Shown: positions 17,001 through 24,314, numbered from the stretch's first letter. The stretch: DNA of 26,349 bases from Betaproteobacteria bacterium (GCA_016704895.1 JADIZG010000022.1:1-26349); one strand, 5' to 3'. The notes: generated by a model not told the origin, from the sequence alone. Made by a program: numbers and translations.

Positions 17001-17063
17001 CTCGAGGTCGCCACCGGTGCCGGATGCGTGCAGGACGATCGGCCGCGGCAGTGGCGCGTTCAC
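14025..17063 (-). CDS. YdiJ-like FAD/Fe-S D-2-hydroxyacid (D-2-hydroxyglutarate type) dehydrogenase
   Basis: This large membrane-associated or cytosolic flavo-iron-sulfur protein oxidises a D-2-hydroxyacid and passes electrons onward. Its 1012 residues have, in order: an FAD-binding PCMH domain (IPMLPRGAGSSQCGQTVG at about 77-94, GGMAGNNSCGSRSIAFG at 153-169, LLVGSEGTLAW at 259-269), an FAD-oxidase C domain ending FSGEHGDGLVRSEW and DPDGLMNPGKIVRP, Fe-S cysteines C593, C599 and C608 plus C652xxC655xxC658xxxC662P, and two CCG repeats (CCGRTWLGAG at 803, CCGMAGSFGYE at 933). This layout and length match YdiJ (D-2-hydroxyglutarate dehydrogenase, about 1018 residues) rather than the split GlcDEF glycolate oxidase. 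GTG 17063 overlaps the gntR stop as GTGA, implying coupled translation. Substrate is uncertain; D-lactate, glycolate and 2-hydroxyglutarate are candidates. Confidence 0.88.
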   Translation of the reverse strand: MNAPLPRPIVLHASGTGGDLERRLRGAVRGELLFDRASRGRYSTDASIYQVEPVGVLVPASHEDVRAAFDVCRELRIPMLPRGAGSSQCGQTVGRALVVDHSKRLAGVVAFDREARTVTVEPGIVLDALNAWLKPHGLWFPVDVSTSAQCTLGGMAGNNSCGSRSIAFGNMVHNVLAIDALLADGTEATFGNEAAMHGAPPRVRTLVEGLRAIGERERDEIAGKVPRVLRRVGGYNLDVFHPQSERPYTDDGSVNLAHLLVGSEGTLAWTRTITLKLAPLPAHRTLGVVNFPSLYRAMASAQHIVKLAPAAVELVDRTMIGLARGNPAFRPVIDAALIGEPDAILLVEFLGDEADGPRRALDRLVETMGELGLPGSVVRMTDASAQKALWEVRKAGLNIMMSMKGDGKPVSFIEDCAVPLPHLAEYVDRLTRVFEKHGTRGTWYAHASVGTLHVRPILDMRRDGAAKMRAIAEEASAMVREYKGAFSGEHGDGLVRSEWVAWQFGPRLARAFEEVKALFDPDGLMNPGKIVRPTKMDDASLFRFPPGHATLPVATGLDWSAWNVHGDAASGAQTAPGTGGDPAQGFAKAVEMCNNNGHCRKFDAGTMCPSFRVTRDERHLTRGRANTLRLALAGRFGPDIASTEVRDALDLCVSCKGCRRDCPTGVDMARMKVEFRHQWQRRHGLPLRDRVIASLPRWAPWASRLPWLANLRDTLPGGAWVAERIAGISSKRTLPRWRRDTFLASAGARDDERPDVVLFCDTFTDRFEPENAHAALAVLRAAGYRVAIARAADGDAEPSRPLCCGRTWLGAGLVDEAKGEARRMVEALSPHVARGAAIVGLEPSCLLSLRDEFLAMGFGDAAVRLADRAMLVEEFLAREHAAGRLRLPLGAIAQKRALVHGHCHQKAFDALSPTVAMLKLVPGLAVDVVESSCCGMAGSFGYEAEHHELSMRMAELSLLPAVRAADADTLVVADGTSCRHQIADGTRSGGAGREAVHAIRVLASALRTAPTP

Positions 17064-17797
17064 GCCCGCGCGCCTTCGCCGTCGAGCCCCTCGAGCACCG
17101 CGTCGCACTTGCGCGCGAGGTGGCCGCGCAGGAGCGCCGCGAGGCCTGCGCCGTCGCGCCGCTCGAGCAGTTCCACCATCTGCACGTGCTCGCGCGCGGC
17201 GAGATCCCATTTCGCGCGGTCGAAGTTCGACCGGAAGCGCAGGTTCTGGATGCGCGCGTTGAGCGACTCGTAGGTCCGGCGCAGCATCTCGTTGGCCGCG
17301 GCGATCGCGATGCGATCGTGGATCGCGTGATTGATCCGGTAGTACGCGGGCAGGTCGCTCCGCGCGTGGCAGGCGAGCATCTCGAAGGTGAGCGCCTTGA
17401 GCTCCGCGACCTCGTCGTCGCCGATGCGGCGGCACGCGAGCTCGCCCGCGAGCGCCTCGAGCGTCCCCATCACCTCGAAGAGCTCGCGGACGTCGCGCAC
17501 CGACAGCGCGACGACGCTCGCGCCACGGTTGGGCTCGAGCTCGACGAGTCCATCGGCCGCGAGCAGCCGGAACGCCTCGCGCAACGGCGTGCGCGACACG
17601 CCCAGCCGGTCGCAGAGCGCGCGTTCGTTGAGTCGCGCGCCGGGAGCGACGACGCCTTCGGTGATCAACTCGCGCAGCCGGTCGGCGATCGTCTGCGGGA
17701 GCGTCGCCGAGCGGCGTGCCGACGAGTCGTCACCGCTCCCCGCGGCTACCTGGCCGCCGGGCCCGGCGTCGGGGGGGCGATCGTCGAAGTCATTCAT
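17060..17797 (-). CDS. GntR family transcriptional regulator, FCD subfamily
   Basis: This is a 245-residue DNA-binding regulator, probably a repressor released by a small organic acid. A disordered 30-residue leader precedes the winged helix (about 33-98) with LPQTIADRLRELITEGVV, LNERALCDRLGVSRTPLREAFRLLA and GLVELEPNRGASVV. The FCD domain (about 103-230) carries likely metal or ligand residues: N156/H160 in INHAIHDR, H204 in REHVQMVELL and H226 in RGHLARK. I start it at ATG 17797 (MNDFDDRP). The frame is open further upstream, but that stretch crosses the intergenic operators. A palindromic operator sits directly on this start codon, suggesting autoregulation. It overlaps the dehydrogenase downstream by 4 bases and is divergent from the aminotransferase-TRAP genes, which it probably controls too. 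Confidence 0.92.
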   Translation of the reverse strand: MNDFDDRPPDAGPGGQVAAGSGDDSSARRSATLPQTIADRLRELITEGVVAPGARLNERALCDRLGVSRTPLREAFRLLAADGLVELEPNRGASVVALSVRDVRELFEVMGTLEALAGELACRRIGDDEVAELKALTFEMLACHARSDLPAYYRINHAIHDRIAIAAANEMLRRTYESLNARIQNLRFRSNFDRAKWDLAAREHVQMVELLERRDGAGLAALLRGHLARKCDAVLEGLDGEGARA

Positions 17798-17809
17798 TGG
17801 TATACCAAT
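17796..17809. promoter_or_regulatory. GntR/FCD operator site 1, on the gntR start codon
   Basis: ATTGGTATACCAAT is a perfect 14-bp palindrome overlapping the gntR ATG (17795-17797). TGGT and ACCA half-sites are the usual form for FadR/FCD-type regulators (compare PdhR, ATTGGTnnnACCAAT). Its 10-bp core TGGTATACCA is shared with site 2. Binding here would block gntR transcription or its message start. Confidence 0.7.
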
Positions 17810-17928
17810 TTCCGCCGGACCCGGCGCCGCCTGCCCGTCGATTCCCCCGACGCACCTAGTGGAACTTGGGGGCGAGCCCGGCGATTGGCCCCGGTTGCGT
17901 GCCGAGTTCGCGTTGGGTACGATGCGAT

Positions 17929-17938
17929 TTGTATACCA
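17929..17938. promoter_or_regulatory. GntR/FCD operator site 2, before the aminotransferase
   Basis: TTGTATACCA matches TNGTATACNA, the same core as site 1, with centres 131 bases apart. It lies 55 bases before the aminotransferase ATG, where it would overlap the rightward promoter. Two related sites in one divergent spacer fit control of both arms by the GntR protein, possibly through a DNA loop. Confidence 0.6.
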
Positions 17939-17992
17939 TCTCGCGCATGCTGTCATCCGGTCGCTTCGCGGCCGGCCTCTCGGATCGCTGCC

Positions 17993-19197
17993 ATGTCCCA
18001 TGCCGCTCCCCGCCCGTCCGGCCGCCACTTCCTGCAGATTCCGGGGCCGACGAACGTTCCCGACCGCGTGCTGCGCGCGATCGACCGCCGACGATCGACC
18101 ATCGCGGCCCCGAGTTCGGCGAGCTGGGACGGACCGTCCTGGTCGGCATGAAGCGGGTGTTCGCGACCGAGGCGAACGTCGTCATCTACCCGGCATCGGG
18201 GACCGGCGCGTGGGAAGCCGCGCTCGTCAACACGCTCTCGCCCGGCGACCGCGTGCTGATGGCCGAGACCGGCCAGTTCGCGGCGCTGTGGCGCAAGCTC
18301 GCCGAGCGGCTTCAGCTCGCCGTCGAGTTCATCCCGGGCGACTGGCGGCGCGGCGCCGACGTGGCCGCGATCGAGGCGAAGCTCGTCGCGGACAAGGCGC
18401 ACGCGATCCGGGCGGTCTGCGTCGTGCACAACGAGACCTCGACCGGCGCGGTCACGAACGTCCCGGCTGTGCGCGCGGCGATCGATCGCGCCGGCCATCC
18501 CGCGCTCCTGATGGTCGACACGATCAGCTCGCTGGGTTCGCTCGACTATCGCCACGACGAGTGGGGCGTCGACGTGACGATCGGCGGATCGCAGAAGGGG
18601 CTGATGCTGCCGCCGGGCCTCTCGTTCAACGCGTTCTCGGCGAAGGCGCTCGCCGCCACCGATCGCGCGACGATGCCGCGGTCGTACTGGGACTGGCGGG
18701 AAATGCTCGCGAGCAACGCGACCGGCTATTTCCCGTACACGCCGGCGACCAACCTGCTCTACGGGCTCGCCGAGGCGCTCGCGATGCTGTTCGAGGAAGG
18801 CCTGCCCAACGTGTACGCGCGCCACGACCGCTTCGGCGAGGCGACGCGGCGCGCGGTGCGCGCCTGGGGCCTCGAGATCCAGTGCGCCGAGCCCGCCGAC
18901 TACAGTTCGGTGCTCACGGGGGTCGTGATGCCCGAAGGGCACAGCGCCGACGCGTTCCGCCGCGTGGTCCTCGAGCGCTGCGACATGTCGCTCGGCCAGG
19001 GGCTGGGCAGGCTTTCCGGCAAGGTGTTCCGCATCGGGCACCTGGGCTGGTTCAACGACCTGATGCTGTGCGGTACGCTCGCCGGCGTCGAGATGGGCCT
19101 CGCGCTCGCCGGCGTGCCGCACCGCAAGGGCGGCGTCGACGCCGCCATGGGCTACCTGGTCGACGCGGCGCGCCATGCGCTGCCGCGGGCGGCGTAG
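17993..19197 (+). CDS. Class V aminotransferase, serine-glyoxylate type, one frameshift near 18090
   Basis: This PLP enzyme most likely moves an amino group to glyoxylate, with serine or alanine as donor, or a related oxo acid pair. From ATG 17993 the frame gives MSHAAPRPSGRHFLQIPGPT and NVPDRVLRAID, then breaks. One base over it resumes TIDHRGPEFGELGRTV and runs to TAG 19195-19197 through a VIYPASGTGAWEAALVNTL stretch, VVHNETSTGAVTNV, HPALLMVDTISSLGSLD and the PLP lysine in TIGGSQKGLMLPPG (about K202 in the restored 401 residues). The C-terminal part has GQGLGRLSGKVFRIGHLGW. These motifs follow SgaA serine-glyoxylate aminotransferase closely. Adding one G near 18088-18092 restores the frame. 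It is first of the rightward cluster, 55 bases after an operator. (S)-ureidoglycine-glyoxylate aminotransferase is the main alternative. Confidence 0.85.
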
Positions 19198-19267
19198 CGC
19201 CGAAGACGAAGCAATGCCGCGAGTTCGCCGCAGAGCGCGCCGCGGTCCGCACGCAACGACATTCCCG

Positions 19268-19273
19268 AGGAGG
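19268..19273 (+). promoter_or_regulatory. Strong ribosome binding site of dctP
   Basis: AGGAGG, within GAGGAGGAG at 19267-19275, lies 6 bases before ATG 19280. It is the strongest Shine-Dalgarno in the window and fixes the start inside a longer open frame. High translation suits a periplasmic binding protein needed in excess over its membrane partners. Confidence 0.8.
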
Positions 19274-19279
19274 AGCCTC

Positions 19280-20284
19280 ATGAACATCGCGACCCACGCG
19301 CCATCCCGCCGCACCGTCGTCCGCACGCTTGCGACGCTCGCCGCCGGCCTCGTCCTCGCCGGGACGGCGCACGCGCAGATCGAGATCAAGCTCGGCCACG
19401 TTGGCGAGCCCGGCTCGCTGTTCCAGGCCTCCGCCGACGAGTTCGCGAAGCGCGCGAACGCGAAGCTCGGCGGCAAGGCGAAGGTCGTCGTCTTCGGCTC
19501 GAGCCAGCTCGGCGGCGACAAGGAGATGATCCAGAAGCTCAAGCTCGGCACGCTCGACATGGCGCTGCCCTCGACCGTCATGAGCTCCGAGGTCGACCTG
19601 TTCGGCATCTTCGAGATGCCCTACATCGTCAAGGACCGCCAGCACATGGGCCGCATCGAGCGCGAGATCTTCTGGCCGAAGCTCGCGCCCGAGGCGAACA
19701 GGAAGGGCCTGACGGTGCTGGCCGTCTGGGAGAACGGCGTGCGCCACATCACCAACAGCAAGCGCCCGATCCGCGCGCCCGCCGACCTGCAGGGCATCAA
19801 GCTGCGCGTCCCCGAAGGCAAGTGGCGCGTCAAGATGTTCCAGGCCTACGGCGCGAACCCGAGCCCGATGAAGTTCTCCGAGCTCTTCACGGCGCTGCAG
19901 ACCGGCGTGATGGACGGCCAGGAGAACCCGTTCACGCAGATCTACTCGGCGAAGCTGCAGGAAGTGCAGAAGTACCTGTCGCTGTCCGGCCACGTCTACA
20001 CGCCCGCGTACCTGACGGTCGGCACGAAGAAGTGGGAGGCGCTCCCCGCCGACGTGCGCAAGGTCCTCGAGGAGACGGCGAAGGAGACGCAGGCGTTCGT
20101 CTACCAGACCGCGGCGAAGGAGGAGAACGATCTCCTCGGCAAGCTCAAGGCCGCCGGCATGCAGGTGAACGACGTCGACAAGAACGCGTTCGTCGCCGCG
20201 AGCAAGCCGATCTACGAGGAATTCGGCAAGGAAGTCGCGGGCGCGAAGGAGTTGATCGACCGCGCCGTCGCACTCGGCCAGTAG
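19280..20284 (+). CDS. dctP: TRAP transporter substrate-binding protein, DctP family
   Basis: This periplasmic protein captures an organic acid and hands it to the DctQM membrane complex. Its 334 residues begin with a signal peptide (SRRTVVRTLATLAAGLVLAG, cut after THAQ or AHA-Q at about residue 34); the RR near the start may allow Tat export. The mature part has IEIKLGHVGEPGSLFQASAD, FGSSQLGGDKEMIQKLKLGT, a GIFEMPYIVKD stretch, then ADLQGIKLRVPEGKWRV, whose arginine normally pairs with the ligand carboxylate, and ALQTGVMDGQENPFTQIYSA, typical of DctP. The start is fixed by the AGGAGG at 19268. It follows the aminotransferase by 82 bases and precedes dctQ by 10, so the three transporter genes form one unit. 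The ligand cannot be told from sequence; the neighbours suggest a hydroxy, oxo or amino acid. Confidence 0.93.
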   Translation: MNIATHAPSRRTVVRTLATLAAGLVLAGTAHAQIEIKLGHVGEPGSLFQASADEFAKRANAKLGGKAKVVVFGSSQLGGDKEMIQKLKLGTLDMALPSTVMSSEVDLFGIFEMPYIVKDRQHMGRIEREIFWPKLAPEANRKGLTVLAVWENGVRHITNSKRPIRAPADLQGIKLRVPEGKWRVKMFQAYGANPSPMKFSELFTALQTGVMDGQENPFTQIYSAKLQEVQKYLSLSGHVYTPAYLTVGTKKWEALPADVRKVLEETAKETQAFVYQTAAKEENDLLGKLKAAGMQVNDVDKNAFVAASKPIYEEFGKEVAGAKELIDRAVALGQ

Positions 20285-20294
20285 GCTCGCCGGC

Positions 20295-20846
20295 ATGACG
20301 GCTCCCGCAGCGCAGGACCCTCGCTCGTCGAGGGTCCACCGGTTTCGCGACCGCTACGGCAAAGCGCTCGAGGTCCTCGTCGGTGCGCTGATGGTGCTGA
20401 TGGCCGCCGAGGTCACGCTCGGCGTCGTGTTCCGCAGCATAGGCCACTCGCTCATCTGGTACGACGAGGTCGCGAGCGTGCTGCTCGCGTGGCTCACGTT
20501 CTACGGCGCCGCGCTCGCGTCGGTCAAGCGCGCCCACATCGGCTGTCCCGAGGTGATCGACGCGATGCCGTGGCGCATGCGCCGCGCGTTCGCGATCGCG
20601 GCGCAGCTCGTCGTGATCGCGTTCTTCGCGCTCCTGGGCTGGGTCGGCGCGAGCATCCTGCCGATCCTCGCGACCGACGCGATGGTGAGCCTGCCGTGGA
20701 TCCCGATGAGCGTCGTGCAATCGGTGATCCCGGTGTCGTCGGCGTTGATCGTGATCGCCGAGGTGCTGCATCTCGTCGACCTGGTCGGCGCGCGCGAGCC
20801 CCCGGCGGCGCCGGGCGGCCTCTCGCTCGCCGACGGCACGCACTAG
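20295..20846 (+). CDS. dctQ: TRAP transporter small membrane subunit, DctQ family
   Basis: This is the four-helix small permease subunit that binds DctM in the inner membrane. Its 183 residues show membrane segments at about 27-46 (ALEVLVGALMVLMAAEVTLG), 60-78 (VASVLLAWLTFYGAALASV), 98-118 (AIAAQLVVIAFFALLGWVG) and 136-156, with the characteristic SLIWYDEVASVLLAWLTFYGAA and KRAHIG motifs. It begins 10 bases after the dctP stop and ends 12 before dctM. The frame is intact. Confidence 0.92.
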   Translation: MTAPAAQDPRSSRVHRFRDRYGKALEVLVGALMVLMAAEVTLGVVFRSIGHSLIWYDEVASVLLAWLTFYGAALASVKRAHIGCPEVIDAMPWRMRRAFAIAAQLVVIAFFALLGWVGASILPILATDAMVSLPWIPMSVVQSVIPVSSALIVIAEVLHLVDLVGAREPPAAPGGLSLADGTH

Positions 20847-20858
20847 GGCGCGCGAAAC

Positions 20859-22145
20859 ATGGCCACGATGCTCCTGCTGTTCGCAGCCGTGCTCGCGCTC
20901 GTGCTGCTGAACGTCCCGATCGCCGTGTCGCTCGGCGTCGTCGCCGTCGCCGCGATGGTCGTCACGCACGGGCTCGAGAGCCTTCCCAACCTGCCGATCG
21001 TCGCCTACAACGGCGCGACGAACTTCCCGCTGCTCGCGATTCCGCTGTTCATCCTCGCGGGCGCGATCATGAACGCGTCCGGCATCTCGCAGCGGCTGAT
21101 CGCGTTCGCCTCCGCGCTGTTCGGCTGGGTCCGCGGCGGGCTCGCGCACGTGTCGATCGGCGCATCGCTGTTCTTCGCCGAGATCTCCGGCTCGGCCGTC
21201 GCCGACGTCGCCGCGCTCGGCTCGATCCTGATCCCCGGCATGAAGTCGAAGGGGTACCCGGCGCCGTTCGCGGCCGCCGTGATGTCGTCGGCGGCGACGC
21301 TCGCGGTCATCATCCCGCCGTCGATCCCGATGATCCTCTACGCGGTGATGGCGGAGACCTCGGTCGTGCAGCTCTTCGTCGCCGGCATCGTGCCGGGCAT
21401 CGTGGGCGGCCTCGGACTGATGGCGATGGCGTCGTGGTTCGCCCGCCGCTACGACCTGCCGCGCGAGGCGGCGTTCTCGTGGGAGCGCGTGCGCCGGACG
21501 GCGCGCGAGGCGCTGTGGGCGTTCCTGCTGCCGATCATCATCCTGGGCGGCATCTTCGGCGGCGTCGTCACGGCGACCGAGGGCGCGGCGCTCGCGGTCG
21601 TCGCCGCGCTCGTCGTCGGGCTGCTCATCTACCGCGAGCTCGACATGCGCGAGCTGCGGAAGGCGATCGTCGAGGGGGGGGTGCAGACGGCGGTCGTCAT
21701 GCTCCTCGTCGCGACCAGCGCGCTGCTCGGGACCTACCTCACCGAGGTGCAGGCGCCGCAGCAGCTCGCGAAGGCCGCTGCCGAGCTCACGAGCAACAAG
21801 TGGGTGGTGCTCGCGCTGCTCAACCTCCTGTTCCTGCTGCTCGGCATGTTCCTGCACTCGGCGGCGGCGATCATCCTCGTCGTGCCGGTCGTGATGCCGC
21901 TCGTGCGGGCCGTCGGCATCGACCCGGTTCACTTCGGCCTGATCGTCACGATCAACCTCGGCATCGGCCAGCAGACGCCGCCGGTCGCGAGCGTGCTGAT
22001 GGTCGCGAGCTCGATCGCCAAGGAGTCGGTCTGGGCGGTGACGCGCGTCAACGTCTGGTTCATCGGCGTGCTCGTGGCCGTGCTGCTGCTCATCACCTAC
22101 GTGCCGGTCACCGGCATGGGCCTCGTCAACTACTTCTACCGGTAG
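20859..22145 (+). CDS. dctM: TRAP transporter large membrane subunit, DctM family
   Basis: This is the sodium-coupled transport channel of the TRAP system, with about 12 membrane segments in 428 residues. It shows the family's hallmarks: LNVPIAVSLGVVAV, FPLLAIPLFILAGAIMNASG, SIGASLFFAEISGSAVADVA, a GMKSKGYPAPFAAAVMSSAA stretch, VIIPPSIPMILYAVMAETSV, a GGVVTATEGAALAVVAALVV stretch, and near the end INLGIGQQTPPVASVLMVAS. The S-x-S-A-x-A-D-V-A and P-P-S motifs mark the substrate and sodium sites of the elevator fold. The length is normal and the frame is intact. The crotonase gene starts 5 bases after its stop, so the import genes and CoA-pathway genes are one transcript. Confidence 0.95.
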   Translation: MATMLLLFAAVLALVLLNVPIAVSLGVVAVAAMVVTHGLESLPNLPIVAYNGATNFPLLAIPLFILAGAIMNASGISQRLIAFASALFGWVRGGLAHVSIGASLFFAEISGSAVADVAALGSILIPGMKSKGYPAPFAAAVMSSAATLAVIIPPSIPMILYAVMAETSVVQLFVAGIVPGIVGGLGLMAMASWFARRYDLPREAAFSWERVRRTAREALWAFLLPIIILGGIFGGVVTATEGAALAVVAALVVGLLIYRELDMRELRKAIVEGGVQTAVVMLLVATSALLGTYLTEVQAPQQLAKAAAELTSNKWVVLALLNLLFLLLGMFLHSAAAIILVVPVVMPLVRAVGIDPVHFGLIVTINLGIGQQTPPVASVLMVASSIAKESVWAVTRVNVWFIGVLVAVLLLITYVPVTGMGLVNYFYR

Positions 22146-22150
22146 CCCCG

Positions 22151-22929
22151 ATGAACGAGCTCGTTCGCGTCGACCGCGAAGGCGCGATCGCCACCGTCGT
22201 TCTGAACCGCCCCGACAAGCTCAACGCGATGACGCGCCCGATGTGGGGGATGCTCGGCGACGCGATCGCCGCACTGTCGGCCGACGACGGCGTGCGCTGC
22301 ATCGTCGTTCGCGGGGCGGGCGAGCGCGCGTTCTCGCCGGGCAACGACATCGCGGAGTTCGCGACGGAGCGCGCCAACAAGGCGCAGGCGGTCGAGTACG
22401 GCAAGGTGATGCACCGGACCGCCGAGGCGTTCGTGCAGTGCCGGCACCCGCTCGTCGCGCAGATCCACGGCATCTGCGTGGGCGGCGGCCTCGAGATCGC
22501 CGCGCTGTGCGACCTGCGCATCTGCGGGACGTCGAGCCGCTTCGGTGCGCCGATCAAGAACCTGGGCCTCGTGATGGCCTACCCGGAGATGGCGCCGCTC
22601 GTGCGCCTCGCCGGCCGGCGGTCGCGCTCGAGATCCTGCTCGAAGGCCGCATCTTCGACGCCGAAGAGGCAAAGGAGAAGGGTCTCGTCACGCGCGTCGT
22701 GCCCGACGCCGAGGTCGCGGCCGAGGCGATGGCGACCGCCCGGCGCATCGCGGAGGGCGCGCCGCTCGTCGCACGCTGGCACAAGAAGTTCGCGCGCCGC
22801 CTCGCGCAGGGCACGCCGATCGCGCCGCACGAGTACGACGAGTGCTTCGACTGCTTCGACACCGAGGACTTCCGCATCGGCTACGCGGCGTTCCTCGCGA
22901 AGGCGAAGCCCGAGTTCAAGGGTCGCTGA
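22151..22929 (+). CDS. Crotonase-fold enoyl-CoA hydratase/isomerase-like protein, one frameshift near 22616
   Basis: Crotonase-fold proteins hydrate, isomerise, decarboxylate or cleave acyl-CoA esters. The first part gives MNELVRVDREGAIATVVLNR, PDKLNAMT, PGNDIAEF, HGICVGGGLEIAALCDLRIC and AYPEMAPLVRLAG. The frame then slips, and ALEILLEGRIFDAEEAKEKG through FLAKAKPEFKGR follows in the next frame. Adding one C near 22613-22617 restores 259 residues, the usual length. The oxyanion-hole GGG and the first catalytic Glu (E115) are present. The position of the second Glu of crotonase (Q-P-E in the rat enzyme) is A-P-I here (I135), so ordinary syn-hydration is doubtful. Its TGA overlaps the next gene's ATG (TGATG at 22927-22931), so the pair is translationally coupled. 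The exact reaction is unknown. Confidence 0.83.
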
Positions 22930-24159
22930 TGGGCGCAGCCGCGCAACGGCGGCGCCGGCCCGCTCGCCGGCATGCGCGTGCTCGAGCTCGCGCAGATCAT
23001 GGCGGGGCCGACCGCCGGCATGATGCTCGCCGACATGGGCGCCGACGTCGTCAAGGTCGAGAAGCTGCCGGGAGGCGACGATTCGCGCGGCTACCGCGAG
23101 CCGCGCGTCAACGGCGTCTCGGCGCCGTTCCTGATCCTCAACCGCAACAAGCGGGGCATCGCGCTCAACCTCAAGCGCCCGCGGGGCAAGGAGATCCTGC
23201 TGCGCCTCGTGCGAGACGCGGACGTGCTCACCGAGAACTACCGGCGCGGCACGCTCGAGAAGCTGGGGCTGGGCTACGACGTCCTCTCGAAGGCCAATCC
23301 GGGCCTCATCTATTGCGCGATCTCCGGCTACGGCCGCGACGGGCCGTATGCCGACAAGGGCGGCTTCGACCTGATCGCGCAGGGAGTCTCCGGACTCATG
23401 TCGATCACCGGCGAGCCCGACGGCCCGCCCGTGAAGACCGGCAACCCGGTCGCCGACATCAACGCGGGCATCCTCGCGGTGACCGGCATCCTCGCCGCGT
23501 GGGCGCACAGGCTCAGGACCGGCGAGGGACAGATCGTCGACACGTCGCTGATGGAGGCGGCGCTGCAGCAGACCTACTGGCACGCGGCGATCCACTTCGC
23601 GACCGGCGAGTCGCCCGGACCGACGGGCTCCGCGCACATCCTGACCGCGCCCTACCAGGCGTTCCGTGCGAAGGACGGCTGGATCAACATAGGCGGCGCG
23701 AACCAGGCGAACTGGGAGCGCATCGCCGAGGGGCTGGGCCACCCCGAGTGGCGCGACGACGCGCGATTCCGCACCAATACCGATCGGATGGCGAACCTGC
23801 CCGCGCTCACCGCGCTGATGAACGCGGCGCTCGCGACGCGCACGAAGGCCGAGTGGATCGACACGTTCGACGCGGCCGGCGTGCCGGTGGGGCCGGTCAA
23901 CTCGATAGGCGAGGCGCTCTCGCATCCGCAGGCGCTCGCGCGCGGCATGGTCGTCGACCTCGTGCATCCGCAGGCGGGCGCGACGAAGGCGCTCGGCTGC
24001 CCGGTGCATTTCTCCGCGACGCCGACGTCGGTGACGCGGCCCGCACCGATGCTGGGCGAGCACTCGCGCGAGGTGCTCGCGGAGGCGGGCTACTCGGCCG
24101 CGGAGATCGACACGTTCGTCGCCGAGGGCGTCGTCGAGGCGCTGTCGGGCTCGGCGTAA
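22929..24159 (+). CDS. Family III CoA-transferase (CaiB/BaiF), one frameshift near 22946
   Basis: This enzyme moves CoA between carboxylic acids. The clean frame from ATG 22972 gives 395 residues: MRVLELAQIMAGPTAGMMLA, DMGADVVKVEKLPGGDDSRG, FLILNRNKRGIALNLK, the catalytic aspartate in GGFDLIAQGVSGLM (D133 of that frame), a GEGQIVDTSLMEAALQQTYW stretch, and a closing region with AGVPVGPVNS and MLGEHSREVL. The true start is probably ATG 22929, overlapping the crotonase stop. From there MGAAAQ reads in one frame and GGAGPLAG leading into MRVLELAQ in another, so one extra base near 22943-22946 hides 14 residues and the restored protein has 409. GGAGPLAGMRVLEL is the normal beginning of this family. 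Acid donor and acceptor are unknown; succinyl-CoA is the commonest donor. It is last in the cluster. Confidence 0.9.
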
Positions 24160-24169
24160 AGGAACAGCC

Positions 24170-24188
24170 GCGCGCCCTCGCGGCGCGC
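24170..24188 (+). terminator. GC hairpin after the CoA-transferase gene
   Basis: GCGCGCC (24170-24176) and GGCGCGC (24182-24188) form a 7-bp perfect stem with a 5-base loop, 10 bases after the stop codon at 24157-24159. No T-run follows. It probably marks the end of the catabolic transcript. The rest up to 24314 holds no gene that I recognise. Confidence 0.4.
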
Positions 24189-24314
24189 GAGCCTCACCGC
24201 GCGGCGTCGCGCGGGCACTGCCTCGCCGCGCCGGAATCTCGGGCTCGACCAGCGTCGCCGGCCGCACCAGCGACTCCCGCCAGCCGGGATAGCCCATCCG
24301 CCGCGCACGATGGA

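Noticed and set aside
14073..17273. 1066-codon plus-strand open frame opposite the FAD/Fe-S dehydrogenase
   Set aside because: Mirror frame of a well-supported gene, made of R/H/A/V runs without motifs; long antisense frames are common at this GC content.
20145..21932. 595-codon minus-strand open frame across the TRAP genes
   Set aside because: Antisense to three clear transporter genes and dominated by R, D, E and H; no domain-like signal.
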